Below are positions 24,514 through 34,134 of a stretch of DNA of 64,000 nt, one piece after another. Below the pieces are notes generated by a model. That model searched no databases. It was given only the letters and a program-made list of their open reading frames with translations, and had not been told where the DNA came from. The DNA comes from an uncultured Prevotellaceae bacterium (GTDB lineage Bacteria > Bacteroidota > Bacteroidia > Bacteroidales > Bacteroidaceae), in assembly GCA_900313615.1 (NCBI GenBank), contig OMRP01000002.1, forward strand, positions 335,326 to 399,325, in the 5' to 3' direction. The position numbers and the translations under genes are program-made. Position 1 is the first letter of the stretch. The number at the start of each line of letters is the position of its first letter.

Positions 24514-25325
24514 TGGATTTACGAAGACTTAAACAAGTCATAACATACGGTTGGAAAGACGCATGCGAAATAAACAATTACGAGAATGTCAATAAAAGCA
24601 AAATAGGCTTATTTATCGATATTCTCCATTGTTTTTTTAAATACAACGTCTGGAGCAGTCAATACAAGAAAGAGAAATTATATGCTCTTGAAAGCCTACA
24701 TCGCAAGGATATTTGCGTGAAATATCAAGAAAAAAATTCAAAGAGGGACAAATGGGTAAAGGAGTTCTTTGCCAATTACAAATTCCTGAACAAATGGAGT
24801 AGTTTCAAATACGAGAAGAGTCCGGGAAAACAAGCTAAACGTCGCAATGCATATAAAAAGCAGTATGGATTGGGAGATAATTGTTTTATAGGCTATGATG
24901 TAATCCTGCATAAACATCATTTCTCTGATGAAACGATAACTATGGGTTCCAATTGCCAAATATCAGAACACGTTAATATTGACTACACAGGAGGATTGAA
25001 AGTGGGAAATGGTGTGGGTATTCTTGAAGGAGTGAAAATACTCACTCATGGGCACGACTATTTGGGAATAAAAAAAGATGAAGATCTTTTGCCTAATTCA
25101 AAAAGAGCATTCTTTTCCCCTTTAGAGATTGCAGATAATGTAACGTTAGGTTCTCATGTTATTATTATGCCGGGTGTTCATTATATTGGCAAGGGTTCCA
25201 TCATTTCTGCAGGTTCCGTTGTCACCAAGCGCATTCCCGACAACGTAATAGTAGCAGGCAATCCTGCTAAGGTAATAGGTAGTCTGGAAGGCGTTAATCT
25301 CTATTCAAGAAACAATAACAACTAA
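24513..25325 (+). CDS. Left-handed beta-helix acyltransferase
   Basis: 270 residues. The first 120 residues are helical and charged with no recognised domain. From about residue 121, hexapeptide repeats begin (GDNCFIGYDVIL, VGNGVGILEGVKILTHGHD, IADNVTLGSHVIIMPGVHYIGKGSIISAGSVV), ending IVAGNPAKVIG, as in maltose/virginiamycin-type O- and N-acyltransferases. The catalytic-type His is in LTHGHD. With a carrier protein and an adenylating ligase directly downstream, the donor may be a carrier-bound acyl group rather than acetyl-CoA. The N-terminal extension could dock the carrier protein. Confidence 0.75.
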   Translation: MDLRRLKQVITYGWKDACEINNYENVNKSKIGLFIDILHCFFKYNVWSSQYKKEKLYALESLHRKDICVKYQEKNSKRDKWVKEFFANYKFLNKWSSFKYEKSPGKQAKRRNAYKKQYGLGDNCFIGYDVILHKHHFSDETITMGSNCQISEHVNIDYTGGLKVGNGVGILEGVKILTHGHDYLGIKKDEDLLPNSKRAFFSPLEIADNVTLGSHVIIMPGVHYIGKGSIISAGSVVTKRIPDNVIVAGNPAKVIGSLEGVNLYSRNNNN

Positions 25326-25341
25326 TAAATGAACAAATAGC

Positions 25342-25569
25342 ATGGAAATAAAATCGTTTATAAAAGACCTTTCTGAAAATGTTTTTACTGACACGCCGAA
25401 AGAGTTATTAAGTAATGAAACAGACTATATGGAATTGGAAGAATGGACCTCAATGACAGCCTTCACCATGATTTCATATTTTAGCAGTGAATATGGGAAG
25501 AAACTACTTCTTCCAGAACTGTTGCAGGCTCATACCATTGGAGACCTGTATAAAATAATAAACGGCTAA
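25342..25569 (+). CDS. Acyl/peptidyl carrier protein
   Basis: 75 residues with the four-helix carrier-protein pattern. The phosphopantetheine site is probably Ser37 in EEWTSMTAFTMI, a variant of the usual D-S-L/M motif with Trp-Thr before the serine. It lies between the beta-helix acyltransferase and the adenylate-forming ligase (1 base before the latter), so it should carry the acid activated by 25571. Its helix 2 is less conserved than in fatty-acid ACPs, consistent with a dedicated pathway. Confidence 0.75.
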   Translation: MEIKSFIKDLSENVFTDTPKELLSNETDYMELEEWTSMTAFTMISYFSSEYGKKLLLPELLQAHTIGDLYKIING

Positions 25570-25570
25570 C

Positions 25571-26983
25571 ATGTTTAATCTTTTACAATACGCTAAGAAT
25601 ACTGCCGTAATCACAGACCGCGGCGAAAGATTCACCTACGAACATCTATTTAGCGAGGTTCAACAATTCGGATTGCAAATAGCCAGACGTGGACTTGTCT
25701 GTTGTCTGTGTAAAAATGAAATAGGCGCATTAATTGGATATGTGTCTGGTATTTGCTATAGAAATCCTCTGATGTTACTTGATGGAGGGCGTGATAGCGA
25801 CTATTTTTGTTCATACATTGAGAAATATCATCCGGAATACATTTGGACTCCTTCTAATAAAAGTTCTGAATTTGACGGTTCAGTCATCTATGAAAGACAT
25901 GGTTATTCATTGATGAAAATGAATGTCAAGTTAGGAGAAGCCAATATACACCTTCATGACAAACTTGCTCTTTGCCTTACCACTTCTGGCAGCACGGGAT
26001 CTCCCAAATTGGTCAGGCTGACTAAAGAAAACCTTGAGTCGAATGCACAATCGATAGCCACATACTTGAACATCAATGAAGATGAACGTCCTATAACGAC
26101 GTTGCCTATGTACTATTCGTTTGGCTTGTCTGTTATCAATAGTCATTTGATAAAAGGAGCTACAATACTATTAACAAATAGTACCGTTTTTTCCAAGTCT
26201 TTCTGGGACTTCTTCGGACAGACATTTCCAACATCTATTGCAGGGGTTCCTTTTACCTATGAGATGTTGGAGCGAATGGGTTTTTTCCAAATGGCCATGC
26301 CATCTTTAAAAACGATGATCCAGGCTGGGGGTAAGTTGAATGCCGATGTTGTGAAACGTTATGTCCAATTTGCGGAGGAAACGAATAAGAGTTTTATCGT
26401 AATGTATGGACAGACAGAAGCAAGTCCTCGTATGAGTTACCTGCCTTTCGAATATGCTTCAACAAAGCCCTCCAGCATAGGCATTCCTATTCCTGGTGGA
26501 GCTTTTTTATTGTTCGATGCCAATGGTCAGCCCATTCAAGAACCAAACACTGAGGGCGAATTGGTTTATAAAGGAGCGAATGTCTGTTTAGGTTATGCAG
26601 AATGCCGTGAGGATTTAGAAAAGGGAGATGAGAACAAAGGGTTGTTGAGAACCGGAGATGTGGCTTTCCGTGACACTGAAGGCTTTTATTATATTACTGG
26701 CCGACTAAAACGTTTTGTGAAGATCTGGGGAAACCGCTATAATCTAGATGCTATTGAGCAATTGATTAAGCCGATAACTACAGACTGTGCATGTGTAGGA
26801 AATGACAACAAAATATATGTGGTTGTTGTCGATTCCAAATACGTTAACGAAATAGCTCATTTGATGAATAAAAAACTACAACTAGACAAGAGTTGTTACT
26901 CCATAAATGTTATAGAGAAGATACCCAAAACGCCATCAGGAAAAATACAATACACAGAATTAAAGAGCACCATTGGCCTTTAA
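25571..26983 (+). CDS. Adenylate-forming acyl/amino-acid:carrier ligase (ANL superfamily)
   Basis: 470 residues. The P-loop LTTSGSTGSPKLVRLT is at residues 136-151; further motifs are YGQTEASPRMSYLP, GELVYKGANVCLGYA, LRTGDVAFRDTEGFYYITGRLKRF (with the conserved Asp and Arg) and the C-terminal catalytic Lys in KTPSGKIQYTEL. It activates a carboxylic acid as acyl-AMP and probably loads it on the carrier protein encoded just upstream. The substrate cannot be read from the sequence; candidates are the hydroxy or dicarboxylic acids made by the neighbouring enzymes. Confidence 0.85.
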   Translation: MFNLLQYAKNTAVITDRGERFTYEHLFSEVQQFGLQIARRGLVCCLCKNEIGALIGYVSGICYRNPLMLLDGGRDSDYFCSYIEKYHPEYIWTPSNKSSEFDGSVIYERHGYSLMKMNVKLGEANIHLHDKLALCLTTSGSTGSPKLVRLTKENLESNAQSIATYLNINEDERPITTLPMYYSFGLSVINSHLIKGATILLTNSTVFSKSFWDFFGQTFPTSIAGVPFTYEMLERMGFFQMAMPSLKTMIQAGGKLNADVVKRYVQFAEETNKSFIVMYGQTEASPRMSYLPFEYASTKPSSIGIPIPGGAFLLFDANGQPIQEPNTEGELVYKGANVCLGYAECREDLEKGDENKGLLRTGDVAFRDTEGFYYITGRLKRFVKIWGNRYNLDAIEQLIKPITTDCACVGNDNKIYVVVVDSKYVNEIAHLMNKKLQLDKSCYSINVIEKIPKTPSGKIQYTELKSTIGL

Positions 26984-27009
26984 TTCATTTTTCATTTGAC
27001 TTAAAAACG

Positions 27010-28233
27010 ATGAGAAATCTCGATCAATTTATAAAAGACCACGTCACATTCCGCCCCATCAGTATGTTTGCTGCCGATATTGAGGCAAACAAAGAGATCT
27101 TGACTCAAGAAATCAAAGCCAAGACAGTCTGTGTCATTGGTGGTGCCGGCTCCATCGGTTCTTCGTTCATTAAGGCAGTTCTACGATTTGAGCCGAAGAG
27201 TGTGGTTGTGATTGACCTTAACGAGAATGGTTTGGCGGAATTAGTGCGTGACGTGCGCAGTACGGATGGACTTTATGTTCCTGACGAATTCCGTTGCTAT
27301 ACCCTCAACTTTGCCGACCCCATCTTCGAGCGAATCTTCCGCGAGGAAAAAGGCTTTGACATCGTTGCCAATTTCTCCGCCCACAAGCATGTTCGTTCCG
27401 AGAAAGACAAATACTCCGTTCAGGCTCTGATAGAGAACAACGACATCAAGGCTAAAAAATTGATGGATCTGTTGACAGTCTATCCTCCGAAGCATTTCTT
27501 CTGTGTGAGCACTGACAAGGCCGCCAATCCAGTGAATATCATGGGCGCCTCGAAACGTATCATGGAAGATTTGGTGATGGCATACAACCAATATTTCAAA
27601 GTCACCACCGCCCGTTTCGCGAATGTCGCATTCAGCAACGGTTCATTGCCTGACGGATGGATTCATCGTATTCAGAAACAACAACCCTTGGCTGCCCCTT
27701 CAGATGTCAAACGGTATTTCGTTTCACCAGAAGAATCGGGACAGATATGTATGTTGGCCTGTATTTTAGGTAAGGGTGGAGAAGTATTCTTCCCCAAGCT
27801 TTGTGAAGACCAGATGCTCACCTTTTCATCAATCTGCGATGACTTTATCAAAGCTAATGGTTTTGAAAAAGACCTTTGTTCCTCCGACGAAGAGGCCAAG
27901 CATAAAGCTGCAACTTTAGCGTTCACCCATCAAGGAGATAAAGAGGGGGCTTACCCTGTCGTTTATTTTAGCTCCGACACCACAGGCGAAAAAGCCTATG
28001 AAGAGTTTTATGTCCCTGGCGAAAAAATCGACATGCAGCGTTTCCTTGCCTTGGGAGTCGTTGAACAAACCTCCCGTCATAGCATGAATGAGGTTAACGC
28101 TTTCTTTGACAAATTAGAAGGACTCTTTACCAATCCCGCTTTCACCAAAGCCCAAGTGGTAGAAGCCATCAAAGAGTTTATCCCTAACTTTGAACATGAG
28201 GAAAAAGGCAAGAACCTAGATCAAAAAATGTGA
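27010..28233 (+). CDS. Nucleotide-sugar 4,6-dehydratase, PseB/LegB/FlaA1-type SDR
   Basis: 407 residues from the ATG at 27010; the frame stays open upstream into the ligase gene but that part is unrelated. Rossmann motif TVCVIGGAGSIGSSFIKAV, the IVANFSAHKHVRSEKD segment, and FCVSTDKAANPVNIMGASKRIMEDL, where Met-Gly-Ala replaces the usual catalytic Tyr region as in the extended CapD/PseB group. It would turn a UDP- or GDP-HexNAc into the 4-keto-6-deoxy sugar used by 28236. The C-terminal 120 residues are longer than in PseB and resemble LegB-type enzymes. Confidence 0.82.
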   Translation: MRNLDQFIKDHVTFRPISMFAADIEANKEILTQEIKAKTVCVIGGAGSIGSSFIKAVLRFEPKSVVVIDLNENGLAELVRDVRSTDGLYVPDEFRCYTLNFADPIFERIFREEKGFDIVANFSAHKHVRSEKDKYSVQALIENNDIKAKKLMDLLTVYPPKHFFCVSTDKAANPVNIMGASKRIMEDLVMAYNQYFKVTTARFANVAFSNGSLPDGWIHRIQKQQPLAAPSDVKRYFVSPEESGQICMLACILGKGGEVFFPKLCEDQMLTFSSICDDFIKANGFEKDLCSSDEEAKHKAATLAFTHQGDKEGAYPVVYFSSDTTGEKAYEEFYVPGEKIDMQRFLALGVVEQTSRHSMNEVNAFFDKLEGLFTNPAFTKAQVVEAIKEFIPNFEHEEKGKNLDQKM

Positions 28234-28235
28234 TT

Positions 28236-29381
28236 ATGGAATATAAAATAATAACTGATTTCATTCACGATTTATATGGGGGACAAGACTTCGTCCCTTT
28301 GGCTGTTCCCGTGTTTATTGGCAACGAGAAAAAATACCTCAACGAATGCATCGACACCACCTTTGTTTCAAGCGTGGGCAAGTTTGTTGACCGCTTTGAA
28401 GAGGACACAGCCAAATATACAGGTTGTAAACGAGCAGTGGTATGTGTCAGCGGAACCAATGCCCTTCACATGTCATTGATGTTGGCTGGTGTAAAGCGTG
28501 ACGACGAGGTGCTGACCCAGGCCTTGACTTTCATCGCCACTTGCAACGCTCTCAGTTATATTGGAGCGCATCCTGTATTCATCGATGTAGACAGAGACAC
28601 CATGGGCCTTTCTCCTACAGCCGTCAGGGAATGGCTTGCCAAAAACTCCAAAATGAAAAATGGAGAGTGTTATAATAAGCATACAGGTCGTAGGGTAAAA
28701 GCTTGTGTTCCCATGCACACATTCGGGCATCCTGTCCATCTGGATGAGCTGGTGAACGTTCTAAAAGAGTTCAATATCGAACTTGTGGAAGATGCTGCCG
28801 AGAGTATCGGTTCCCTATATAAAGGAAAGCATACCGGCACTTTCGGCAAGGTTGGAGCCTTGAGCTTCAATGGCAACAAGACTATTACCACTGGTGGCGG
28901 CGGCATGATGCTGTTCAACGACGAGGATTTGGGCGCTTATGCAAAACATCTCACCACACAGGCTAAAATTCCCCATCGTTGGGAGTTTCGTCATGACCAC
29001 ATCGGCTACAACTATCGTATGCCCAACATCAATGCCGCCCTTGGCTGTGCTCAGTTGGAACAGATAGAGAAATATGTGGCCAGCAAGCGTGAAACGGCCA
29101 AGGCTTATGAGGAGTTCTTTAAAGACATTCCTGACATTGAGTTCTTTATTGACACGCCGGAAACCCGGAGCAATTACTGGCTGAACGTTGTAATCCTTAA
29201 GGATAAGGATGCGCAGTTGAGCTTCTTGGAGTACACCAATGACCACGGTGTGATGACACGTCCCATTTGGGAACTTATGAACCGCCTGCCCATGTTCGAG
29301 CGTTGTGAGAATGACGGTCTGAAAAACACCATCTGGTTCGCCGACAGGGTGGTGAATATTCCGAGTAGTGTGAGATTATGA
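28236..29381 (+). CDS. LegC-type nucleotide-sugar aminotransferase
   Basis: 381 residues from the ATG at 28236; a GTG at 28230 is possible but overlaps the previous stop. DegT family, LegC branch: FVSSVGKFVDRFEEDTA, VSGTNALHMSLMLAG, LVEDAAESIGSLYKGKHTG, and SFNGNKTITTGGGGMM with Schiff-base Lys215. It aminates C4 of the keto sugar made by 27010 to give a 2,4-diamino-2,4,6-trideoxyhexose. It overlaps the acetyltransferase gene by 4 bases, forming a dehydratase-aminotransferase-acetyltransferase set. Confidence 0.87.
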   Translation: MEYKIITDFIHDLYGGQDFVPLAVPVFIGNEKKYLNECIDTTFVSSVGKFVDRFEEDTAKYTGCKRAVVCVSGTNALHMSLMLAGVKRDDEVLTQALTFIATCNALSYIGAHPVFIDVDRDTMGLSPTAVREWLAKNSKMKNGECYNKHTGRRVKACVPMHTFGHPVHLDELVNVLKEFNIELVEDAAESIGSLYKGKHTGTFGKVGALSFNGNKTITTGGGGMMLFNDEDLGAYAKHLTTQAKIPHRWEFRHDHIGYNYRMPNINAALGCAQLEQIEKYVASKRETAKAYEEFFKDIPDIEFFIDTPETRSNYWLNVVILKDKDAQLSFLEYTNDHGVMTRPIWELMNRLPMFERCENDGLKNTIWFADRVVNIPSSVRL

Positions 29382-30016
29382 AGAAACCTCTTATCCTTAT
29401 TGGTGGCGGCGGTCATTGCAAATCTGTGTTAGAAGTTGCAGAAAGTGCAGGTTATCGGATTCTTGGTGTGCTGGATATGCCAGAAGAGGTGGGCAAAGAA
29501 ATTCTATCAACCAAAGTTATCGGTACCGACGACGATATACCATCTTTGGTGGATAAAGCAGATTTTGTGATTACCGTTGGTTTTATCAAAGACCCTTCTA
29601 TCCGCATAAAATTGTACAATCGCGTAAAAGAAGCTGGCGGCAGGCTGGCGATGATTATCTCATCTACTGCATACGTCTCTAAGTATGCCACGATAGGTGA
29701 GGGAACCGTAGTGATGCACCATGCTTTTGTAAATGCCGGAGCAAATGTGGGTAATAATGTCATCATTAATACCTTCGCCAACATTGAGCATGATGCCATT
29801 ATTGGCGACCAGTGCCATATTTCGACAGGCACCATGGTAAATGGTGACTGTAAGGTGGGCAAGAATTGTTTTATTGGCAGCCAATCAGTATTAGCTAATG
29901 GCATCACTATTGGAGATGACATCATTGTGGGTGCAGGCTCACTGGTAAGGAAATCTATCGGTATCAAAGGCATTTATTCCGGCAATCCTGCAGTTTTAAA
30001 GATAAAAACGAAATGA
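29378..30016 (+). CDS. NeuD/PglD/LegH-family sugar N-acyltransferase
   Basis: 212 residues. The N-terminal PILIGGGGHCKSV-like Rossmann strand binds the UDP-sugar in this family, and the C-terminal hexapeptide beta-helix carries the catalytic-type His in NTFANIEHDAIIGDQCHIS. It should acylate the new 4-amino group, with acetyl-CoA as the usual donor. In this locus, a non-acetyl acyl group from the nearby carrier protein is also conceivable but not supported directly. Overlaps 4 bases with both neighbours. Confidence 0.85.
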   Translation: MKKPLILIGGGGHCKSVLEVAESAGYRILGVLDMPEEVGKEILSTKVIGTDDDIPSLVDKADFVITVGFIKDPSIRIKLYNRVKEAGGRLAMIISSTAYVSKYATIGEGTVVMHHAFVNAGANVGNNVIINTFANIEHDAIIGDQCHISTGTMVNGDCKVGKNCFIGSQSVLANGITIGDDIIVGAGSLVRKSIGIKGIYSGNPAVLKIKTK

Positions 30017-31080
30017 CTATGTTGACTGAACGTGTAAGGAAGAGGACGGTAGATTCTCAAAAGACCATCATCCAAACCATGAAGATGATGGATGATTGTT
30101 TTGCCAAGTCATTATTGGTTTTTAAAAACGACAAATTCCTTGGTATGATTACCAATGGAGACCTGCAAAGGGCAATCATTGCTAACAAGCCTTTTGACAC
30201 GGAAATTGGATCTCTCATCAACAATTCTGAAAAGAAATATGCCCTCATAACAGATGACAAGGAACAGATTAAAGCATGGATGCTCGAGGTAAGAGCAGAA
30301 ATGATGCCCATTATCGACAACAACGGTAACCTTGTCAAAGTTATTTTCTGGGAAGACCTGTTCAAAGAAACACAAGACGACAACAGAGAAAAGATTGATA
30401 TTCCCGTTGTTATTATGGCTGGAGGGAAAGGAACACGACTGAAACCAATAACAAATGTCATTCCAAAGCCATTGATCCCTATTGGTGATAAGACCATTCT
30501 AGAAGAAATCATGGATCAGTTTGAGGGGATTGGTTGTAAGCAATTCTATATGTCGGTGAATTACAAGTCAGACATGATGCGTTTCTACCTTGAGCAATTA
30601 GAGCATCATTATGAAATAGAATTCTTTGAGGAAACAAAGCCGTTAGGCACAATAGGAAGCGTATCTCTTTTGAAGGGAAAGATCTGCACCCCATTCTTCG
30701 TCAGCAATTGTGATATCATCATAGACCAGGACTATCGTGACGTGTATAAATACCACGTCAACAACAACAATGAATTGACGATTGTAACTGCCGTCAAGAG
30801 TTTCAAGATTCCCTACGGTGTAATTGAGACCGGTGAAGACGGATTGATGACGGGTTTACAGGAAAAGCCCGAAATCACCTATATGATTAACACGGGTGTT
30901 TATATACTCAATCCTGAATGTATAAACGAGATACCGGAGGGAGAATTCTTCCATATCACCCATCTTATGGAGAAAATCAAGCAACGCGGTGGACGCATTG
31001 GTTGCTTTCCTGTCAGTGAACATTCATGGAAAGACATGGGCGACTGGAGTGAATATTTAAAAGTAGCAAATATAATCTGA
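30013..31080 (+). CDS. CBS-domain sugar-phosphate nucleotidyltransferase (PtmE-like)
   Basis: 355 residues. Residues 1-120 form a CBS pair (LLVFKNDKFLGMITNGDLQRAI and MMPIIDNNGNLVKVIFWEDL); residues about 128-355 are a nucleotidyltransferase with VVIMAGGKGTRLKPITNVIPKPLIPI and FFVSNCDIIIDQDY. The same architecture occurs in PtmE of Campylobacter, which makes GDP-GlcN for legionaminic acid. Here no NeuB/LegI synthase or CMP-transferase follows, so the pathway probably stops at the diamino sugar. The CBS pair suggests control by adenine nucleotides. Confidence 0.82.
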   Translation: MTMLTERVRKRTVDSQKTIIQTMKMMDDCFAKSLLVFKNDKFLGMITNGDLQRAIIANKPFDTEIGSLINNSEKKYALITDDKEQIKAWMLEVRAEMMPIIDNNGNLVKVIFWEDLFKETQDDNREKIDIPVVIMAGGKGTRLKPITNVIPKPLIPIGDKTILEEIMDQFEGIGCKQFYMSVNYKSDMMRFYLEQLEHHYEIEFFEETKPLGTIGSVSLLKGKICTPFFVSNCDIIIDQDYRDVYKYHVNNNNELTIVTAVKSFKIPYGVIETGEDGLMTGLQEKPEITYMINTGVYILNPECINEIPEGEFFHITHLMEKIKQRGGRIGCFPVSEHSWKDMGDWSEYLKVANII

Positions 31081-31081
31081 A

Positions 31082-32251
31082 ATGGAAAATAAAAAGTATA
31101 GTTTGTTAGTCATAGCTCTATATTGCTATTCTGGGCATGTGAAGGCTGTCATAGATCATCTCAAGTCTAAAAATCCATTAGTGGATTTGACACTGCTGAC
31201 AGACAAACCAGAAGAAATGAAGGATTTGCTGGAAGACAAGTCTGTTAAAATATTAGAATACGACATTCTCACTCCAAGCAAAATAAAATGGCGATGGCTG
31301 AGGTCTATGGTGATAAGATACAGGCAAAAAAAGTTCTTTTCTCACTTTAGTAAGGGCAAGAAATATGACATCGTAAATATTCAATTTCCTAAAAGGTACC
31401 TTTCTTTTGTGCGCAAATACTTGAGAAGCATGTCAAACAATATTGTAATCACTCCCTGGGGAAGTGATGTGTTGCGACAGAACAGAGAGTCATTGAACCA
31501 ACTGAAAGGACTATATAAAGAGGCTGATTATATCGCCACATCGCCCAACACGCCTTTAGGCAGAAAGATTATTGAAGAATTCAAGGTGGATTCCAAGATA
31601 ATGGTCGGCAATTTCTTTGGTTCTGATGTAGTGGATTTCGCGATTGAGAAGGGAACATCCATTACTCAAAAGGAAGCTAAAGAGCGTTTCGGATTAGCGG
31701 GAAGATATGTAATAACCTGCGGTTACAACCGGAAAGTACCACAGCGACACAAGGCAATCATCGCTGCCATAGATAAGGTAAAAGACCAACTCCCAAAGAA
31801 CTTAACCCTACTATTCCCTATGACATATGCCAATCCAAGAACAGAAAACGACTATGTGGCAGAATGCAAGGAAGATTGCAAGGATAGAGGTTTATCGGCT
31901 TTGTTTATTACTGATTTTCTAACAGTTGAAGATATATACAAACTAAGAAAAGCCACCGATATGTTTATACATGTACAAACTACTGATGCAAGTTCAGCTT
32001 CCGTACAAGAATACATTCTTTGCGACAAAAAGATTGTGCATGGTTCATGGATTAAATATGAAGAATTGGAGAATTATAAGCCATTGTTTTATTTCCCTGT
32101 CGACGATATGAATAATTTAGCGGAAACAATTATTAAAGCTTTCATATCTGATAAGATAGTTATACCTAAAGAGGTTATGGAATTAATCAAGAGCCACGGA
32201 TGGAACACAACAAGTTCTTTGATGAATGAATTTTTCATGAGTATTGTGTAA
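31082..32251 (+). CDS. Glycosyltransferase, GT4-like (GT-B fold)
   Basis: 389 residues, cytosolic. The N-terminal half has YDIVNIQFPKRYLSF and NIVITPWGSDVLRQN, typical of GT-B acceptor domains. The C-terminal half has AGRYVITCGYNRK, the PLFYFPVDD strand and SSASVQEYILCDK, where the E of the usual E-x7-E motif sits in VQEYIL. Donor and acceptor are unknown. It is 1 base after the nucleotidyltransferase gene. Confidence 0.7.
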   Translation: MENKKYSLLVIALYCYSGHVKAVIDHLKSKNPLVDLTLLTDKPEEMKDLLEDKSVKILEYDILTPSKIKWRWLRSMVIRYRQKKFFSHFSKGKKYDIVNIQFPKRYLSFVRKYLRSMSNNIVITPWGSDVLRQNRESLNQLKGLYKEADYIATSPNTPLGRKIIEEFKVDSKIMVGNFFGSDVVDFAIEKGTSITQKEAKERFGLAGRYVITCGYNRKVPQRHKAIIAAIDKVKDQLPKNLTLLFPMTYANPRTENDYVAECKEDCKDRGLSALFITDFLTVEDIYKLRKATDMFIHVQTTDASSASVQEYILCDKKIVHGSWIKYEELENYKPLFYFPVDDMNNLAETIIKAFISDKIVIPKEVMELIKSHGWNTTSSLMNEFFMSIV

Positions 32252-32275
32252 CAAAGCATTACGATTATCTTTCAC

Positions 32276-33628
32276 ATGCAACAATTAATTACAGATATAT
32301 TCCTAACCAATCTTAGGAACCGAGTGGTAAACGGATTTACCGATGAGACATTATCAAAAGCGAGAGAATGTTTACTCGACTTTATAGGAGTATCTTTAGC
32401 CGGTGCTGTTACATTAAAAGGCAAGGAACAAGATGTCGCAAATCAAATTGAAACAATCGATGGATGCCATGTCATCGGCATGCAAAAAAAAGTGAACATG
32501 AATGTGGCTGCACTGCTCAATGGCATCAGTTCCCATGTCATAGAATTAGATGACGGTCACCGTATCGGAATGTTACACTTAGGATCACCCATAATTTCCT
32601 CCCTTTTAGCTGTAGCAGAGAAAGAAGAAGTTTCTTCTAAAGATTTCCTTAATGGCATAGTTGTCGGCTATGAGACAGCCATCCGTTTGGCATGCGCCAT
32701 ACAGCCTGGACATAAACTAAAAGGATATCATGCCACAGGTACTTGTGGCACAATCGGAGCAGCCATGGCTATTGCCACAGCACTTCGTTTTGACTTTGAG
32801 CAAATGAAATCTGCCTTTTCCGCAGCTGTTACTAGTGCCGCAGGTGTTCTAGAAATGATTGAAGGCGATACGGAACTCAAGCCATTCAATGCCGGTCGAG
32901 CCGCAATGGACGGTGTGGCGGCCGCCTATATAGGAAAAGCCCGTTTCAAAGCTCCGGAAGATGCTTTAGGGGGCAAACGAGGGTTCTTAAAGGTTATGAC
33001 TGATAATGCAAAAATGGATTATATTTTAGATTTCAACAATAAGAGATCTATGATAGAGACCATATACATGAAGCCCTATGCAGCATGCCGCCATTGTCAT
33101 CCTTCGATAGAAGCTGCCCTTCATATAAAAGAGAATCGCTCGTTCAAACTTGATGAGGTAGAGAATATTCATATTGACACTTATAAACTAGCAGTTGCCG
33201 GACATGATCACACCGACATAAAAGGTTCCAATTCCGCCAAGATGAGTATTCCCTATAGTTTGGCGGTCGCATTGTGTACAGGAAAAGCCGGTATAGATGC
33301 ATATACAGAAAGAAACATTAAGAATCCCAAAATACAAGCTATTACAAAAAAAGTATCTGTAACCGATATCGACGAACTCACAGCTTTGTGTCCCCAGAAA
33401 CGGGTAGCCATAGTAACAGTGAATACCAAATCGGGAAAGTTTACAGAACGTATCGAATATCCCAAGGGTGAGCCTGAAAACCCGCTTACCAAACAGGAAT
33501 TAGAGGAGAAGTTCTATGGATTAGCCATATATGGCGGCTTAACAAAAAATGAATGTGATGTGGTTATAAAAGAAATAGAGAATAACAATTTCAACCTTGC
33601 TAAAATAATAAACGTCATTTGTAAATGA
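32276..33628 (+). CDS. MmgE/PrpD-family dehydratase
   Basis: 450 residues, full length for the family, which includes 2-methylcitrate dehydratase, cis-aconitate decarboxylase and iminodisuccinate epimerase. Seen: LLDFIGVSLAGA near the N-terminus, ELDDGHRIGMLHLGSPIISSLLA (active-site Asp and His region), GYHATGTCGTIGAAMA, and KPYAACRHCHPSIEAA. It should dehydrate or isomerise a polycarboxylic acid. It is translationally coupled (4-base overlap) to the fumarase-type subunits. Such a gene is not normal in a polysaccharide locus. Confidence 0.85.
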   Translation: MQQLITDIFLTNLRNRVVNGFTDETLSKARECLLDFIGVSLAGAVTLKGKEQDVANQIETIDGCHVIGMQKKVNMNVAALLNGISSHVIELDDGHRIGMLHLGSPIISSLLAVAEKEEVSSKDFLNGIVVGYETAIRLACAIQPGHKLKGYHATGTCGTIGAAMAIATALRFDFEQMKSAFSAAVTSAAGVLEMIEGDTELKPFNAGRAAMDGVAAAYIGKARFKAPEDALGGKRGFLKVMTDNAKMDYILDFNNKRSMIETIYMKPYAACRHCHPSIEAALHIKENRSFKLDEVENIHIDTYKLAVAGHDHTDIKGSNSAKMSIPYSLAVALCTGKAGIDAYTERNIKNPKIQAITKKVSVTDIDELTALCPQKRVAIVTVNTKSGKFTERIEYPKGEPENPLTKQELEEKFYGLAIYGGLTKNECDVVIKEIENNNFNLAKIINVICK

Positions 33629-34134
33629 AAAACCTGACGACTCCACTAAGCGAAGAAGATATCGCAAAATTAGAAGTAGGTGATGTGATAACCATTTCAG
33701 GCTATATTTATACAGGCCGGGATGCCGTTTTGCCAAAAATTGTGAAGCATGCAAAAGAGGGAACTCTTACAGAAGTTAATGTAGAACTGCAAGGAAGTGT
33801 CATTTTTCACACCGCGGTAAGTTTAGCAGGTGTTGGCCCTACGTCAAGCAACAAACTTGAAATAGAGAGCAGTTTTGAACCTTTATCTAAGGCTGGAGTT
33901 AAAATACATCTTGGCAAAGGAGCCATAAAATCGGAAACAGTGAAAGCTCTTGCTGAAAATAATGCTGTTTTTGCCATCATTCCGCCTGTCACTGCACTTT
34001 TGGAGAGCCAAACCACAGAACGAGAAATAGTATGTTATCCAGAATTGGGTATGGAGGCATTTCACCGTATCAAAGCAGATCATTATCAAGCCATTATAGC
34101 CGCCGCTAAAGGAAAGAGTATTTATGACAAATAA
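33625..34134 (+). CDS. Class I fumarase/L(+)-tartrate dehydratase-type beta subunit
   Basis: 169 residues matching the C-terminal (beta) domain of Fe-S hydro-lyases: DVITISGYIYTGRDAVLPKI, HTAVSLAGVGPTSSNKLEIE (the GPTTS-like substrate loop) and FAIIPPVTALL. The standard lyase beta domain contains GxGPTTSxRM; here the loop reads GPTSSNKLE, a change that may alter substrate choice. It overlaps both neighbours. With 34124 it forms the enzyme that adds or removes water across a C=C bond in a small dicarboxylic acid. Confidence 0.82.
   Translation: MKNLTTPLSEEDIAKLEVGDVITISGYIYTGRDAVLPKIVKHAKEGTLTEVNVELQGSVIFHTAVSLAGVGPTSSNKLEIESSFEPLSKAGVKIHLGKGAIKSETVKALAENNAVFAIIPPVTALLESQTTEREIVCYPELGMEAFHRIKADHYQAIIAAAKGKSIYDK

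Noticed and set aside
26893-27009. Longer N-terminus for the 4,6-dehydratase
   Set aside because: These codons overlap the catalytic-lysine end of the adenylate-forming ligase in another frame and do not match the dehydratase family.
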